64,000 bases of DNA, from positions 1-64,000 of the forward strand of contig DLHY01000086.1 of the NCBI GenBank assembly GCA_002483445.1. Reading direction: 5' to 3'. Origin of the DNA: Blastocatellia bacterium UBA7656 (GTDB lineage Bacteria; Acidobacteriota; Blastocatellia; UBA7656). Both the position numbers and the translations under genes were made by a program. Under the pieces are notes generated by a model. That model had not been told where the DNA came from. It was given only the letters and a program-made list of their open reading frames with translations, and searched no databases. Positions 44,512-55,378 of the stretch are shown here, piece after piece; position 1 is the first letter of the stretch, and every line of letters starts with the position of its first letter.

Positions 44512-46548
44512 ATGAAATTGTGCCAGGTATGCGGGCGCGAGTTTGAAGACAAAATTCTCTTCTGCCCTTTTGACGGCAGTTCGCTCATCGCCAGGACCCA
44601 GCCGCAGGATCGCTTCATCGATACACTGTTCGACGAAAGATATCGCATCACTGAAAAAATCGGCGAAGGCGGTATGGGCAAGGTCTACAAGGCCCAGCAC
44701 ATTCACATGGATGTGAGCGTCGCAATCAAAATACTTCATACGCATCTGGCTTCGGATCAGAATACTTTGAGCCGCTTCAGAAGAGAAGCTCGCGCGGCGG
44801 CTCAGATCGTTCATCCCAATGCGGTGAGAGTCATCGACTTCGGCGTAGAGAGAGAGACCGGCACAGCCTATCTCGTGATGGAATTCCTCGAAGGCTGCGA
44901 TCTCCGTCAGCGGCTCAAACAAAGTCCGGTGATGGATTTCGAAGAAGCAGTCAATGTGTTTCGTCAGGCCTGCGCAGGCGTTCACGCGGCTCACCTCAAG
45001 GGCATCATCCATCGCGATCTGAAACCCGACAATGTGTGGCTGCTCAGGGCCGAAGAGAAGCAGGAGTCAGTCAAGGTTCTCGATTTCGGAATCGCCAAGC
45101 TCCGTATGCTCAAGGAAGACGCTTCGATGGCGGTCACGCAGGCCGGTATGGTCATAGGCACGCCGCACTATATGTCGCCCGAACAGTGCCGCGGCGAAGA
45201 ACTCGATCCGAGGGCCGACATCTACAGTCTGGGAGTGATTTTTTTCGAGATGATCACGGGCGATGTCCCGTTTCAATCGCAGACTCCTCTGGGCATTGTG
45301 CATAAACATATCTTCGAGCCGCCGCCCGACCCTCGCCAGCGAAGATCGGACCTGCCGGAACAGGTGGCGATGGTGCTTCTGCGCTCGTTGAGCAAAGAGA
45401 AGGAAGGTCGCCAGAGTACGGCCATCGAGCTTGCCAGCGAAATCGAGCAGGCATTTTACTCGGCGGGATTTCAGTTTCGACTCGGCGCTTACACGATGCA
45501 GTTTTCGTCCGCGCAGATGACTTCGGGCATTCCGTCCGACACTTCATTCTCTCCGCCTTCGATGCCGGGACAGCGAATAGGCGGGCCTGTATCGACGAGC
45601 GTCGATACGCTCAACAAGCAGTTGAAAGGAACTTCTCCGATGTCATCCTCTGTTAAGGGAACCCTCTTCGGGTCGGCATCGGAGAGAGCGACACCCGTGA
45701 GCGGGCTGTTTCAACTCAAGGATGAACAGGGGAGGATAAGCAAGACGAAAATATCTCTCATCGGCGGAATGTTCATCGTGCTTGCGCTGATAGGAGTCTG
45801 GTTCGTCGTCCTCAAACCCAAGCGCGCTCCCGTCGCGAATACGAACTCCTCGATTGTAAATCCGCCCCTTCCGCCAGCGCCGGAAGCGCCGCGCGATATG
45901 ATTCTCATCCGCGGCGGCTCGTTCACGATGGGAAATAATAATTCCACAGACGAGGCCGAAAAGCCTGAGCAGATGGTTACAGTCAAATCCTTCTATATCG
46001 ATAAGTATGAAGTGACCAATCAACAGTATTACGAATTCATCCGAGCAACCCGCTACAAGCCTCCTTCGCACTGGACCACGGGGAAGTTCGAAGAAGGGCG
46101 GGAAAGCTACCCGGTCGTCAACGTGGACTGGAATGACGCGAAGAAGTATGCCGAGTGGGCGGAGAAGAGGCTGCCTACCGAAGAAGAGTGGGAGTATGCG
46201 GCCAGAGGCGATGACGGACGGCTTTATCCCTGGGGAAAGCAGTTCAGCAACTTCAACGCCAACACCAGAGAGAGCGGCAAGGGAGATGTCACTCCGGTAG
46301 GGAGTTTTCCTTCCGGACAAAGTCCGTTCGGCGTGTTGGATATGTCGGGCAATGCTCTCGAATGGACGGCGTCAATCTACATTCCTTATCCAGGCAGCAA
46401 GGCGAAAGCGAAAGAAGGTCATGTGGTGCTTCGCGGGGGAGACTGGGTCGAGGAGCAGAAATATGCCACTGTTACAACGCGCGCGCTTCAGAAGCCTGAC
46501 TTTTACCGCAACTACATCGGCTTCCGATGCGCTAAGGATGCGCCATAA
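44512..46548 (+). CDS. Ser/Thr protein kinase fused to a formylglycine-enzyme-like domain
   Basis: A 678-residue protein. Residues 1-20 form a zinc-ribbon-like CQVCGREF...FCPFDG. The kinase domain follows (about 45-310): GEGGMGKVYKA, catalytic HRDLKPDN, DFGIAK and the activation segment SPEQ. One membrane helix (ISLIGGMFIVLALIGVWFVVL) lies near residue 420. The C-terminal domain (about 460-675) is of the FGE-sulfatase/SUMF1 family: MILIRGGSFTMG, PVVNVDWNDAKKYAEW, RLPTEEEWEYAARG, VLRGGDW. Start at ATG 44512 behind GGGGAG; GTG 44506 is an alternative. An outside sensor or binding domain coupled to an inside kinase is inferred. Confidence 0.9.
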   Translation: MKLCQVCGREFEDKILFCPFDGSSLIARTQPQDRFIDTLFDERYRITEKIGEGGMGKVYKAQHIHMDVSVAIKILHTHLASDQNTLSRFRREARAAAQIVHPNAVRVIDFGVERETGTAYLVMEFLEGCDLRQRLKQSPVMDFEEAVNVFRQACAGVHAAHLKGIIHRDLKPDNVWLLRAEEKQESVKVLDFGIAKLRMLKEDASMAVTQAGMVIGTPHYMSPEQCRGEELDPRADIYSLGVIFFEMITGDVPFQSQTPLGIVHKHIFEPPPDPRQRRSDLPEQVAMVLLRSLSKEKEGRQSTAIELASEIEQAFYSAGFQFRLGAYTMQFSSAQMTSGIPSDTSFSPPSMPGQRIGGPVSTSVDTLNKQLKGTSPMSSSVKGTLFGSASERATPVSGLFQLKDEQGRISKTKISLIGGMFIVLALIGVWFVVLKPKRAPVANTNSSIVNPPLPPAPEAPRDMILIRGGSFTMGNNNSTDEAEKPEQMVTVKSFYIDKYEVTNQQYYEFIRATRYKPPSHWTTGKFEEGRESYPVVNVDWNDAKKYAEWAEKRLPTEEEWEYAARGDDGRLYPWGKQFSNFNANTRESGKGDVTPVGSFPSGQSPFGVLDMSGNALEWTASIYIPYPGSKAKAKEGHVVLRGGDWVEEQKYATVTTRALQKPDFYRNYIGFRCAKDAP

Positions 46549-46562
46549 ATCAGAGAGGGTAT

Positions 46563-47990
46563 ATGATTCGGTTCAATCATACAGGTGGGATCATTCGATT
46601 CGCTTCGGCAATCGCTCTGACATGCCTGATCCTTATTTCCAGTTCAAACGCGCAGAGAGTCCTTGAAGAAGAATCCGTAAGAATCGAGACGAAGGCGAGA
46701 AAAACATCTCTGCGCCCCAAAGGATCTGCTGTTGCATCGAGGCCGGGAGTCAACGGAGTTCTCTTCGTGCTGACCGATCCTGAAGACGCGCAGGTGGTCA
46801 TAAAGCGCGGGACTGAAATCGTGCAGCAGGGCCCCAGCAATGCGGGCCAGTTCCGCGCCGAAGTTCCGCCCGGCCCTTACACGGTCGAAGTCAGCGCCGA
46901 CAAATACGCGCCCGCAACGCTTCGGACGAGTGTGAAACTGTCAGGCACCGACCCTCTTATCGCAGAGCTTGTCGCACAAACCGGAAGCATCATACTCGGC
47001 CCTGTCGAAGCCGACGCGACGATTCTCATCGATGGACAGAAGCCCGCATCAGTGAAAATCAAAAAGGCTGAGAATCAAATCGAGATCGAAAACATTCCAT
47101 CGGGCCTTCACACGCTTCGCATATCGCATCCGACCATCGCCGACTGGGAAAGGGCCAAGGTCCCCGTCCGTGGGGGCGCGATAAGCTACATCACGCCCAA
47201 ACTCGAAATTGCGACGGGAGAGTTGACCGTCACGACCGCGCCCGGCACCTCGGTCTATTTGGACGGCGAGTTCATCGGCTCGACGACTGCCGACGGACGC
47301 CTCAACCGCACGAATATGAAACTGGGCAATCACGAAGTCAAGCTGGCCAAAGAAGGATACGAGGAACACAAGGAGTCTCACGTCTTTGAATTCCGCAAAC
47401 CTGTTCGAGTGGAGCGCGCGCTTACGCCGCTGCCGACCTCGGCTGAGTTCAGCGATGATTTCGAGATACTCAATCCCCGCCGCTGGAGCGTTCCTGCGGG
47501 GTGGAAAGCCGAAGCGGGCGCTCTTCATCTTGCCAACGCCCCTGTGCCGGGATTTCCCACAGGGATACGTTATCGCAATTTCCGCATGGCATTTCACCTC
47601 AAGCTTGAAAACGGCGGGGGGGCGGCCTGGATAGTGCGGGCGAAGGATGCGAAGAACTATTACCTGTTTTATCTGTCAGGACCCCAAGGGTTGATACCGA
47701 ACCGATTCATCACCTACATAGTGAAGGACAATCGCTTCGACGCGATGGACTTCTTCCGCTCAGACCCGCTCATAGAGCAGGCAGTAGCAGGCGGCGAATA
47801 CGATATCGAAATCGATGTCAACAACGATGTCATCACGCACACGATAAGATCGGCGGCGACAGGCAAAGCCGAAAATCTGGGTGTCTTCAAAGACCCCGGC
47901 AATACTTTTTCGCTCGGCAATATAGGCTTTCGCACCGTTGGGACAGAGAGATTCGCTGTTGACGATCTCTTCGTTCAACCGCGTCCATGA
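46563..47990 (+). CDS. Exported PEGA-domain protein
   Basis: A 475-residue exported protein with a signal peptide (ending SSNAQ). It has three tandem PEGA-like beta modules: GPYTVEVSADKYAPATL, then GLHTLRISHP, then the clearest one, APGTSVYLDGEFIGSTTADGR followed by GNHEVKLAKEGYEEH. The C-terminal 180 residues form a beta-sandwich (FSDDFEILNPRRWSVPAGWKAEAG) like a LamG/3-keto-disaccharide-hydrolase-type fold. It is 14 bases after the kinase gene, so it is probably in its operon. A cell-surface or peptidoglycan-linked role is inferred. Confidence 0.83.
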   Translation: MIRFNHTGGIIRFASAIALTCLILISSSNAQRVLEEESVRIETKARKTSLRPKGSAVASRPGVNGVLFVLTDPEDAQVVIKRGTEIVQQGPSNAGQFRAEVPPGPYTVEVSADKYAPATLRTSVKLSGTDPLIAELVAQTGSIILGPVEADATILIDGQKPASVKIKKAENQIEIENIPSGLHTLRISHPTIADWERAKVPVRGGAISYITPKLEIATGELTVTTAPGTSVYLDGEFIGSTTADGRLNRTNMKLGNHEVKLAKEGYEEHKESHVFEFRKPVRVERALTPLPTSAEFSDDFEILNPRRWSVPAGWKAEAGALHLANAPVPGFPTGIRYRNFRMAFHLKLENGGGAAWIVRAKDAKNYYLFYLSGPQGLIPNRFITYIVKDNRFDAMDFFRSDPLIEQAVAGGEYDIEIDVNNDVITHTIRSAATGKAENLGVFKDPGNTFSLGNIGFRTVGTERFAVDDLFVQPRP

Positions 47991-48225
47991 GTGTATGATA
48001 CGGGCTTGATCTAAGGTCGCAAAAACTTTGAAGAAGCTTGTTTCGTATCGCGTTTGTTTTCCGTCTTGATAAATGGGCGGGGTCATCAGGATCATCTTCA
48101 ACTATCATGATGACCGATTGGCAAACGATAAACCCCGAAACCTTAGCAACCCACTCCCCAGGGTTGCACGACGGCGCAGGAAATTCAGATTCAAGTTCTC
48201 CACTAGCTCACAAAGGAGGCATATT
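47991..48225 (+). promoter_or_regulatory. Structured 5' leader of the TonB receptor gene
   Basis: Two perfect hairpins: GGTCATCA (48081) with TGATGACC (48108), and GCAACCC (48146) with GGGTTGC (48161). An alternative pairing of CGGGGT (48078) with ACCCCG (48132) would compete with the first hairpin. A strong AAAGGAGG follows. It could be a riboswitch or attenuator; I cannot assign it to a known class. Confidence 0.35.
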
Positions 48226-51200
48226 ATGCTTAAATGGTTTAATCAGACATCTGTTCGGCTGGTTGCCGTTTTGATACTTTCGCTCGTGCTGATTGGGCTG
48301 AGGCCCGCAATCAGTTCTTACGCTCAATCCACTTCAGGCACTCTGGAAGGCAAAGTCTTCGACCCTACGGGAAAACCCCTCGGCGGGGTGAAGGTGACTG
48401 TCATCAGCGAAGTCAGCGGAAGCAAACGCGCGACTTTGACCGATGCCGCAGGCTTTTACAGCGTTTCATTTCTGCCTCCGGGTCTCTACACCGTCACCGC
48501 TTCGCTCGCCGGATACACGGACGGCGGAGTGAAGAACCTGCGCATACCCCTTAACGCGACCACTCCGCTTCGCCCTCCCGATATCACTTTAGGCGCAGCG
48601 ACGCCCGCGCAGCCTACGCAGCCTACGCAACCGACTCAGCCGACGGCTCCGGTAACTCCGGCTGCCGTGAGCGGCGAGACTCTGCTCAATCTGACTGACG
48701 CATCGCGGGGGGGGAATTTTTCCGAGAAACAGATTGAAACCCTTCCCTTAGGCGCCGCGGGCGATCAGCGCACCTTCGATGACCTGGCTTTGCTCGTCGC
48801 CGGAGTCGCTCCTCCTCCGTTTACGCCCGGAGTGCGCGGCCCCGGCATAGGCTTCGGCATAGGAACTTCGGGACAGTTTTCGGTCAACGGTTCGCGCGCA
48901 AGGTCGAACAACTTCACCGTAGACGGCTCGGACTTCAATGACCCGGACGTGGGCGTTCGCCGTCAGGGATTTCTGGCGCTCGTTCCTCAGCCGATAGAAT
49001 CGATCAGAGAGTTTCAGATTTCGACCCTGCTGTGGAGTCCCGAGGCTGGCCGCAATTCCGGCTCTCAGGTCAATGCAGTGTCGAAGGAAGGCGGGAATGA
49101 TTTTCATGGGCAGGCTTATGGATTCGTCACCGACTCGGCTCTCAACGCGAGGAACTTTTTCGATTACACGGGAGGAGCGAGCGGCGGAGAAGATGATTTC
49201 CGACGCACTCAATTCGGGCTGGTAGTCGGCGGGCCGATCAAACAGGAGCGCACTCAATTTTTCGGCAGCTTCGAACGACTGGACGTGCGTTCTTTTACCG
49301 AACAGCACTTCGCAACCCCGACACTTGGGGAAAGACGCTTCCTCGGACTGGACCAGTTCTCCGTCCTTGGCCCCAACCCCTTCAACCCCGGCAACCTCCT
49401 GCTCTTCGGCACCGCTTTCGGAGCCACGCCGCTCGGACTCAATGTCCTTTCATTCTATCCTCTGCCGAACAATCCCGGCGGGCCTTACGGTAATAACACC
49501 CGCACGGAAATTCTGCCTGCCGACGGAGACGGGTCGATTGTTTCATTCAAGATCACCCATCAGGTCAATGAGAAAAACTCGCTCAACGCCCGGTACAATT
49601 TCACAGATGACACTCGCACTTTGCCGAGCGTCAATCGCGCGCTGCGTTCTTCAATCGAAGCCCAGACGCGCACACAGAATTTTTCGTTGATCTTCGATAC
49701 GCAACTCACCATCAGCCTTTACAATCAGGCGCGTTTCTCCTACGGGCGCACCAATCTGGATTTCAATGAGCTTGACTTCGGCCCGTTCAACCTGATTGCC
49801 GACACACCGACGCTCGTCAATGTCGGCGGCACAATCTTCGAGCTTCCCTCTTCGACAGGAGTCATCGGCGAGGTCATCATCGAACCGTTCAGCCCTGTGG
49901 GAGTCAATTCCTACACTTTTCCGCAGGATCGCACCAGCAATACTTTCCAGTACGCCGACACTCTTTCGTGGAATTATCTTCAGCACACGTTCAAATTCGG
50001 AGCCGACATCAGGCGAATACAGTTCAACAATCGTCAGGATCGCAACTTTCGACCGCAGGTCGTATTCGGCAACGCGATACTGACGACCGGATCCCTGGAG
50101 TCGAACCAGCAGACGCTCTTCTTTACGCGCGACCCGCAGCGTTTTCTGCTTGAAGGAGTCAATCTCGCGGCTTTGGGCCTGCCGTCTTCCGTATTCCAGA
50201 CGCTTTCATTCGGCCCGCCCGATTCGACAATCGGCCTTCGAGTGACCGAGTACAATTTCTTCGTCAAAGACAATTGGAGAGTGCGCCCCAACCTCTCATT
50301 CGATTTCGGCGTGCGCTATGAGTACAACTCTGTGCCGAGAGAAGTGAACCGGCGCATTGAAAATGCGCTCTCTCTCGATGGCATTCCCGCAGAAAACTCT
50401 CCAGCCTCCAATCCGCTTTTCACTCAGGCATTCAATCAATCGGTTGCGGCCTACAGGAGAGTGCTTGGAGACCGGACGGGCATCTATGAGCCTGATCGCA
50501 ACAACTTCGGGCCTTATTTCGGATTCGCCTGGGACCCGTGGAAGGACGGAAAGACTGCTGTGCGGGGGGGCTTCGGAGTTTATTATGACGCGATACTGGG
50601 CGCAGTCGTCAGCCAGTCGCGCAACGTGTTCCCGAATCAGATTCCTATCAACATCGAGCCGAGCTTTACGGGCGACTTCGATGTTTTCTTTCTCAACAAT
50701 CCGGCGTTCTTCGGCCTGGGACCTATCCCGCTCATACAACCCGGCACGGGGAATCAGCTTGGCGGAGGGCCGGGCGATTTCATTCCGCTCGTGGGCGCGG
50801 TGTTTAGACAGAATCGCGGGGGAGGCGGACTCTCCTTCACACTGCCCGAAAAAGACCTTCGCACCCCTTACACTCAAAGATGGCACCTGACCCTTGAGCG
50901 TGAGGTGTTCCGGGACTACGCCGTCTCGGCTGCTTATGTGGGAACGAAGGGAACGAAGCTGACGCGGCTGACGACTCCGAACCTCGGCCCCAATGTCACC
51001 CCGTCAGTGAATCTGTCGACTCGCTCCAATACTTTCCCGTCTCCTCTGGTGCTTGGCATCTGCCAGTTCCTCGGTTGCAGCCTCAGACCGCCGCGCCCCG
51101 TGCCTGAGCTTGGCGCGTTTCAGATTTATGAGAACTCGGCCAGTTCCATCTATCACTCCATGCAACTGGAAATGCGCAAGCGGTACTCTCGCGGCTATCA

Positions 51201-51864
51201 GTACACGATTGCCTACACCTGGTCGCACGCGATTGATGACGTGTCGGACATCTTCCCCATAGCCGGAGCGCCCGTGATCGCTCAGAATTCGTCCAACCTG
51301 AGAGCGGAAAGAGGAGATGCGAACTTCGACACTCGCCAGCGGCTTTCGGCCTCCGTCGTCTGGGACCTTCCAATTTATCGAAACGAGACGACGACAGCGG
51401 CCAAGATTCTGGGCGGGTGGCAGATGTCGACTATAGTTCAGGCGCACACGGGCCAACCCTTCACCCTCAACGTTCCGTTCGACGTGAACCTCGACGGCAA
51501 TCTCACTGATCGCCCGCGAACGACGAACGGACTGGTCTTCCTTGACGGGCATGGGAGACAAAAAGTCGCTTTGGCCAGTGGCAAAACGGTGTTCGACTTT
51601 TTCGCCCTTCTCGGACAGGACGGAGCCGTAGGGAGAAACACAGTGAGAGCCGACAACTTCATCGCGTGGGACGTGGCATTGGTGAAGACTTTCCGATTCA
51701 CCGAAAACCAGAATCTCGTATTCCGGGCCGAGATGTTCAACGCGCTCAACCGGGCTAATTTCGGAACGCCCATCCGAATCATCAACAGTCCGGGATTCGG
51801 CTCGGCAGTCGATACGGTGACGCCTGCCCGACAGATTCAGTTCGCGCTCAAGTACAGCTTCTGA
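48226..51864 (+). CDS. Oar-like TonB-dependent outer-membrane receptor
   Basis: A 1212-residue outer-membrane protein. A signal peptide (residues 1-35, ending SSYAQ) is followed by a carboxypeptidase-regulatory-like fold ([22 protein letters not shown]), a Pro/Thr-rich linker made of PTQ repeats (about 130-145), a plug domain ([17 protein letters not shown]) and a long beta-barrel with many aromatic strands to a terminal Phe (FALKYSF). This layout is expanded in Acidobacteria and resembles Oar. The ligand is unknown. Start at ATG 48226 behind AAAGGAGG; it has a structured leader. Confidence 0.92.
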   Translation: MLKWFNQTSVRLVAVLILSLVLIGLRPAISSYAQSTSGTLEGKVFDPTGKPLGGVKVTVISEVSGSKRATLTDAAGFYSVSFLPPGLYTVTASLAGYTDGGVKNLRIPLNATTPLRPPDITLGAATPAQPTQPTQPTQPTAPVTPAAVSGETLLNLTDASRGGNFSEKQIETLPLGAAGDQRTFDDLALLVAGVAPPPFTPGVRGPGIGFGIGTSGQFSVNGSRARSNNFTVDGSDFNDPDVGVRRQGFLALVPQPIESIREFQISTLLWSPEAGRNSGSQVNAVSKEGGNDFHGQAYGFVTDSALNARNFFDYTGGASGGEDDFRRTQFGLVVGGPIKQERTQFFGSFERLDVRSFTEQHFATPTLGERRFLGLDQFSVLGPNPFNPGNLLLFGTAFGATPLGLNVLSFYPLPNNPGGPYGNNTRTEILPADGDGSIVSFKITHQVNEKNSLNARYNFTDDTRTLPSVNRALRSSIEAQTRTQNFSLIFDTQLTISLYNQARFSYGRTNLDFNELDFGPFNLIADTPTLVNVGGTIFELPSSTGVIGEVIIEPFSPVGVNSYTFPQDRTSNTFQYADTLSWNYLQHTFKFGADIRRIQFNNRQDRNFRPQVVFGNAILTTGSLESNQQTLFFTRDPQRFLLEGVNLAALGLPSSVFQTLSFGPPDSTIGLRVTEYNFFVKDNWRVRPNLSFDFGVRYEYNSVPREVNRRIENALSLDGIPAENSPASNPLFTQAFNQSVAAYRRVLGDRTGIYEPDRNNFGPYFGFAWDPWKDGKTAVRGGFGVYYDAILGAVVSQSRNVFPNQIPINIEPSFTGDFDVFFLNNPAFFGLGPIPLIQPGTGNQLGGGPGDFIPLVGAVFRQNRGGGGLSFTLPEKDLRTPYTQRWHLTLEREVFRDYAVSAAYVGTKGTKLTRLTTPNLGPNVTPSVNLSTRSNTFPSPLVLGICQFLGCSLRPPRPVPELGAFQIYENSASSIYHSMQLEMRKRYSRGYQYTIAYTWSHAIDDVSDIFPIAGAPVIAQNSSNLRAERGDANFDTRQRLSASVVWDLPIYRNETTTAAKILGGWQMSTIVQAHTGQPFTLNVPFDVNLDGNLTDRPRTTNGLVFLDGHGRQKVALASGKTVFDFFALLGQDGAVGRNTVRADNFIAWDVALVKTFRFTENQNLVFRAEMFNALNRANFGTPIRIINSPGFGSAVDTVTPARQIQFALKYSF

Positions 51865-52036
51865 AGATGAGGGAGCGCACGTCTTGATTGCATCGGCGTG
51901 CGCTCCCGGATCAACAAGCTTTCGTTTTCAATGGCCCTGAACGCGACACCCGATTCTTGCATCAGACACTTCTTTCGAGTACCATCTTTGCTGGTAGAGA
52001 AACTGGTCTTTCAAAAAAAAATCAGGAGGAAAGCTC

Positions 52037-52282
52037 ATGAACATTTCTGACACCGAAGCGCTCAAGCATCAGCTAATGGTCAACGACGAGAATTTCGCCG
52101 CACTTGTAAACGAACATCAGGAATACGAAAAAAGATTGAGCGAGTTGGCCGCGCTGCATTATCCGAGCGCCGAGGAGCAGATGGAGGAAATCACCCTCAA
52201 GAAGAAAAAGCTCTATATAAAAGACCGGATGGAATCAATGATGCGCCGCTACCGCGAACAGCACACGGTAGCAAGCCATTGA
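52037..52282 (+). CDS. DUF465 (YdcH-like) small coiled-coil protein
   Basis: An 81-residue protein predicted to be mostly helical. FAALVNEHQEYEKRLSEL and EITLKKKKLYIKDRMESMMRRY match the DUF465/YdcH family, whose role is unknown. It is preceded by CAGGAGGAAAGCTC. It stands alone between the TonB receptor and the psd gene. Confidence 0.88.
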   Translation: MNISDTEALKHQLMVNDENFAALVNEHQEYEKRLSELAALHYPSAEEQMEEITLKKKKLYIKDRMESMMRRYREQHTVASH

Positions 52283-52398
52283 TCAGGATTCGATAAAGAC
52301 AGAATCGAATCACAATTGGTTACTCAACGACCGACAGGGCCGCACAGTTGCGCCTTACCCGCTCGGAGTAGCCAATTTTGTTTTTATAATCGAGACTC

Positions 52399-53025
52399 AT
52401 GGCAAAAGAAGGCTTACCATACATCATTATTTTTCTCGTTCCCGCTCTTATCTTCTTCGCCCTCCAGTGGTGGGTCGCAGCAGGTGCCTTCCTGTTCCTG
52501 ATCGCTTTCATGATTTTTTTCTTTCGCGACCCGCGCAGGGAATCTCCGTCGGATGAACATCTCGTTTTGTCTCCTGCTGACGGGCGCGTCGTTATGATCG
52601 CTCCCCTTGATCGAGGCGTCGAGAATTCGCCCACGCAGGTTTCGATTTTCCTCTCGCCGCTCAATGTTCACATAAACCGCACGCCGATAGCGGGCGAAAT
52701 CATCGATGTGGTTTACAAGCCCGGAGCCTTTCATGTGGCTTCGCGCGACATAGCTTCCATAGAAAACGAGCAGAATGTCGTGACCGTTCGAGGGCGATAT
52801 GTCACGATAGTTTTTCGCCAGATAGCCGGAGTCGTCGCTCGCCGCGTGGTCTTCTGGAGAAAAAAAGGCGACCGCGTTGAGATGGGCGATAAAGTAGGAC
52901 TTATGAAATTCAGTTCGCGTATGGATGTCGTGATGCCTGATGAAGTTGAAATCCTCGTCGAGCGCGGCCAGAAAGTCACAGGCGGCATCACGGTGATCGG
53001 GCGCGTCAGGGAAACGCAAAACTGA
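52399..53025 (+). CDS. psd: Phosphatidylserine decarboxylase (short type)
   Basis: A 208-residue Psd of the short, archaeal-type group that makes phosphatidylethanolamine. One or two N-terminal hydrophobic helices (FLVPALIFFALQWWVAAG) are followed by LSPADGRVVMI, HINRTPIAGEIIDVVYKPGAFHVA and the C-terminal region KFSSRMDVVMPDEVEILVERG, where self-cleavage gives the pyruvoyl group (a Ser-Ser in place of the usual Gly-Ser). pssA lies 78 bases downstream, so the pair makes PE from CDP-diacylglycerol via phosphatidylserine. Confidence 0.92.
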   Translation: MAKEGLPYIIIFLVPALIFFALQWWVAAGAFLFLIAFMIFFFRDPRRESPSDEHLVLSPADGRVVMIAPLDRGVENSPTQVSIFLSPLNVHINRTPIAGEIIDVVYKPGAFHVASRDIASIENEQNVVTVRGRYVTIVFRQIAGVVARRVVFWRKKGDRVEMGDKVGLMKFSSRMDVVMPDEVEILVERGQKVTGGITVIGRVRETQN

Positions 53026-53034
53026 TTTTTGTCC

Positions 53035-53103
53035 TTTGTCATTGGTCCTTTGTCCTTTGTTCGAAAGACATAATGACCAGTGGCAAAGGACGAAGGACGA
53101 ACT
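53035..53103. repeat. Inverted GTCCTTTGTC/GACGAAGGAC repeat
   Basis: TCCTTTGTCCTTTGTTCG and CAAAGGACGAAGGACGAAC form the gap between psd and pssA; a sister copy lies at 33540. Confidence 0.7.
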
Positions 53104-54027
53104 ATGGCCAGAAACGGAGCGGAAGAAAAAAACATGCGCCGACGGTGGCGCAAAACCGTTTACGTCATCCCCAGCGTTATCACTACGGCGAATATTTTCT
53201 GCGGATTCTATTCCATAATGGAATCGCTTTTGGGCGTGCAGTCGCTTTCCGTAGGGCAGGTCGAAGCGGCGACAGAGCATTTCAATCGCGCGGCGCTCAA
53301 CATAGGCTTTGCGACTCTGTTCGATTTTCTCGACGGCAGCATAGCGCGGCTGACGAAGGCAACTTCAGAATTCGGCATCGAGCTTGATTCCATCGCCGAC
53401 GTTTTATCCTTCGGCATAGCGCCCGCGCTGCTCGCTTTTTCGTGGGGCTACGGTCAGGTGGCGGGGCTTCACAAACTGGGCTGGGCGGCTTCGTTCATAT
53501 TCGTCATCTGCGGCTCGCTCCGCCTTGCGCGATTCAACGTTCAGGCGCGCAATCCCAATCCGAATCTCCCTCCGAAAAATCCTAAGGACAAAAAAGCGTT
53601 CGTCGGAATGCCCATACCTGCGGGCGCAGTCCTTCTGGCCGCGATAGTTCATTTCACTCCCACGCCGATAGCTCACAAACGCGGATTCGAGGTTTCAGCC
53701 TTAGGGCAACATGTGACAATCGACGGAATGGAGTATGGAGTGGCGCTGCTTGCGCTGATGTTTTGTCTCTCGATGCTGATGGTCTCGACCATACGTTATT
53801 CGAGCCTCAAAAACATTGGCTCGACTAATTATCATCCGCGAGTGTTGATACTGGCCATCGCGCTGATGGTGATGCTCATCTGGTTTTACTCTCAATGGAC
53901 GCTGCTCGTGATGGCGGTTTTCTATTCATCGCACGGAGTCGTCCTCAAGCTCTGGTCTATGATACGCCCGCGAAGAGCGGAAGCGGAGCGCGCAGAGCTT
54001 GAGCTTGGCCCGACGACGCGAATGTGA
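53104..54027 (+). CDS. pssA: CDP-diacylglycerol-serine O-phosphatidyltransferase
   Basis: A 307-residue membrane enzyme of the CDP-alcohol phosphatidyltransferase family. The signature is DFLDGSIARL followed by GIELDSIAD, giving DG(x2)AR(x8)G(x3)D(x3)D. About eight hydrophobic segments are present, and the N-terminal VIPSVITTANIFCGF is typical of the class II PssA. It condenses CDP-diacylglycerol with serine. Start at ATG 53104 directly after a palindromic repeat; an in-frame GTG at 53080 lies in the repeat. Confidence 0.93.
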   Translation: MARNGAEEKNMRRRWRKTVYVIPSVITTANIFCGFYSIMESLLGVQSLSVGQVEAATEHFNRAALNIGFATLFDFLDGSIARLTKATSEFGIELDSIADVLSFGIAPALLAFSWGYGQVAGLHKLGWAASFIFVICGSLRLARFNVQARNPNPNLPPKNPKDKKAFVGMPIPAGAVLLAAIVHFTPTPIAHKRGFEVSALGQHVTIDGMEYGVALLALMFCLSMLMVSTIRYSSLKNIGSTNYHPRVLILAIALMVMLIWFYSQWTLLVMAVFYSSHGVVLKLWSMIRPRRAEAERAELELGPTTRM

Positions 54028-54061
54028 CTCTATGGTTTGAGAACTATCTCCGGTCGTTATT

Positions 54062-54268
54062 GTGTCAATGTCTCAACATGCCCAAATCGAAGAAGACCTT
54101 GAGCGGCTGGACGAACTCGAACTGTTGGAGATGACCTCGCGTTCGCGTCAGGCGATTGCTGAAGGCAGGACTCTCTCTCTCCAGCAGGTCAAGGCGCGGA
54201 TAAAGAAGCAACAACCTGTGAGGCGCACGAAGCGAATCAGGCGAAGAATCAAACGAGAAGAATCATAG
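54062..54268 (+). CDS. Small hypothetical protein
   Basis: A 68-residue protein: an acidic helical half (EEDLERLDELELLEM) and a very basic tail (KKQQPVRRTKRIRRRIKREE). No family is recognised. A start at GTG 54062 or ATG 54068 cannot be decided. It converges on hemB. Short, charged and low in complexity, it may be real but is weakly supported. Confidence 0.45.
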   Translation: MSMSQHAQIEEDLERLDELELLEMTSRSRQAIAEGRTLSLQQVKARIKKQQPVRRTKRIRRRIKREES

Positions 54269-54275
54269 CGAGCGA

Positions 54276-55244
54276 TCACGCAAGACGAGCGGCCACCTCG
54301 CGGGCGAAGTAAGTCAAAATGATATCCGCCCCGGCTCGCTTTATGGCCGTGAGCGATTCCATCACCACCCGGTCTTCATCGATCCATCCTCTTTGAGCCG
54401 CCGCCTTTATCATCGCGTACTCGCCCGATACCTGATAAGCCGCAACCGGCAGGTCGAAACGCTCGCGCACCGCTCGAATGATGTCGAGATAAGGAAGCGC
54501 AGGCTTGACCATCAGAATGTCCGCGCCCTGTTCGATATCAAGTTGGGCCTCGCGCATCGCCTCGCGCGAATTGGCCGCATCCATCTGATATCCTCTTCGG
54601 TCGCCGAACTGCGGGGCCGACTGCGCCGCTTCCCGAAAAGGCCCGTAAAACGCTGATGCGTATTTCACCGCGTAAGACATGATCGGAATACTTTCAAAGC
54701 CCGACTGATCGAGCGAGGCGCGAATCGCAGAGACGAATCCGTCCATCATATTCGAAGGCGCGATGATGTCGGCTCCCGCTTCGGCCTGAGATACTGCCGT
54801 TCGCGCGAGCAGTTCGAGCGAAGGATCGTTTAATACTTCGCCCTCCTCGACAACTCCGCAATGACCGTGATCGGTGTACTCGCACAGGCAGTTGTCAGCG
54901 ATAACTATAAGGTCTCGGACTTCGCGCTTGACGGCGCGGATGGCCCGCTGAGTGATGCCGTCTTCAGCATAAGCCTCCGAGCCGAGCGCGTCTTTTTCGT
55001 CAGGCACGCCGAACAGAATCACCGAGCGGATTCCCGCGCTGCGGGCGGTTTCCACCTCGCGCACAAGCTCATCGATTGAGAGATTGAAGCAACCGGGCAT
55101 CGAACTTATTTCACGTCGCACTCCCTCGCCCTCGCATACGAAGAGCGGATAGACGAAATCATCGGGCGTGAGATGAGTCTCGCGCACCATAGCGCGGAGG
55201 GCTTCCGTGCGTCGCAAACGTCGGGGTCTTTGAATCAGATTCAT
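54276..55244 (-). CDS. hemB: Delta-aminolevulinic acid dehydratase (porphobilinogen synthase)
   Basis: A 322-residue HemB joining two molecules of 5-aminolevulinate to porphobilinogen in tetrapyrrole synthesis. The zinc-binding cysteine cluster is present in [13 protein letters not shown]. The two active-site lysines are in [15 protein letters not shown] and [12 protein letters not shown]. Start at ATG 55244 behind AAGGAG; the ATG at 55274 is a less likely alternative. No other haem genes adjoin it. Confidence 0.96.
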   Translation of the reverse strand: MNLIQRPRRLRRTEALRAMVRETHLTPDDFVYPLFVCEGEGVRREISSMPGCFNLSIDELVREVETARSAGIRSVILFGVPDEKDALGSEAYAEDGITQRAIRAVKREVRDLIVIADNCLCEYTDHGHCGVVEEGEVLNDPSLELLARTAVSQAEAGADIIAPSNMMDGFVSAIRASLDQSGFESIPIMSYAVKYASAFYGPFREAAQSAPQFGDRRGYQMDAANSREAMREAQLDIEQGADILMVKPALPYLDIIRAVRERFDLPVAAYQVSGEYAMIKAAAQRGWIDEDRVVMESLTAIKRAGADIILTYFAREVAARLA

Positions 55245-55378
55245 CGTCGTTACTCCTTGCCGGGGTCGAGGCAAATCTGCTCGAACTGATCGAAGAGCGA
55301 TTGTTTCGACTCCTTTGCTTCGCTGTTTCTTTCGTAGTGTAATAGAATTTTTCCGATTGTCACAGTCAGGAGAGATTT

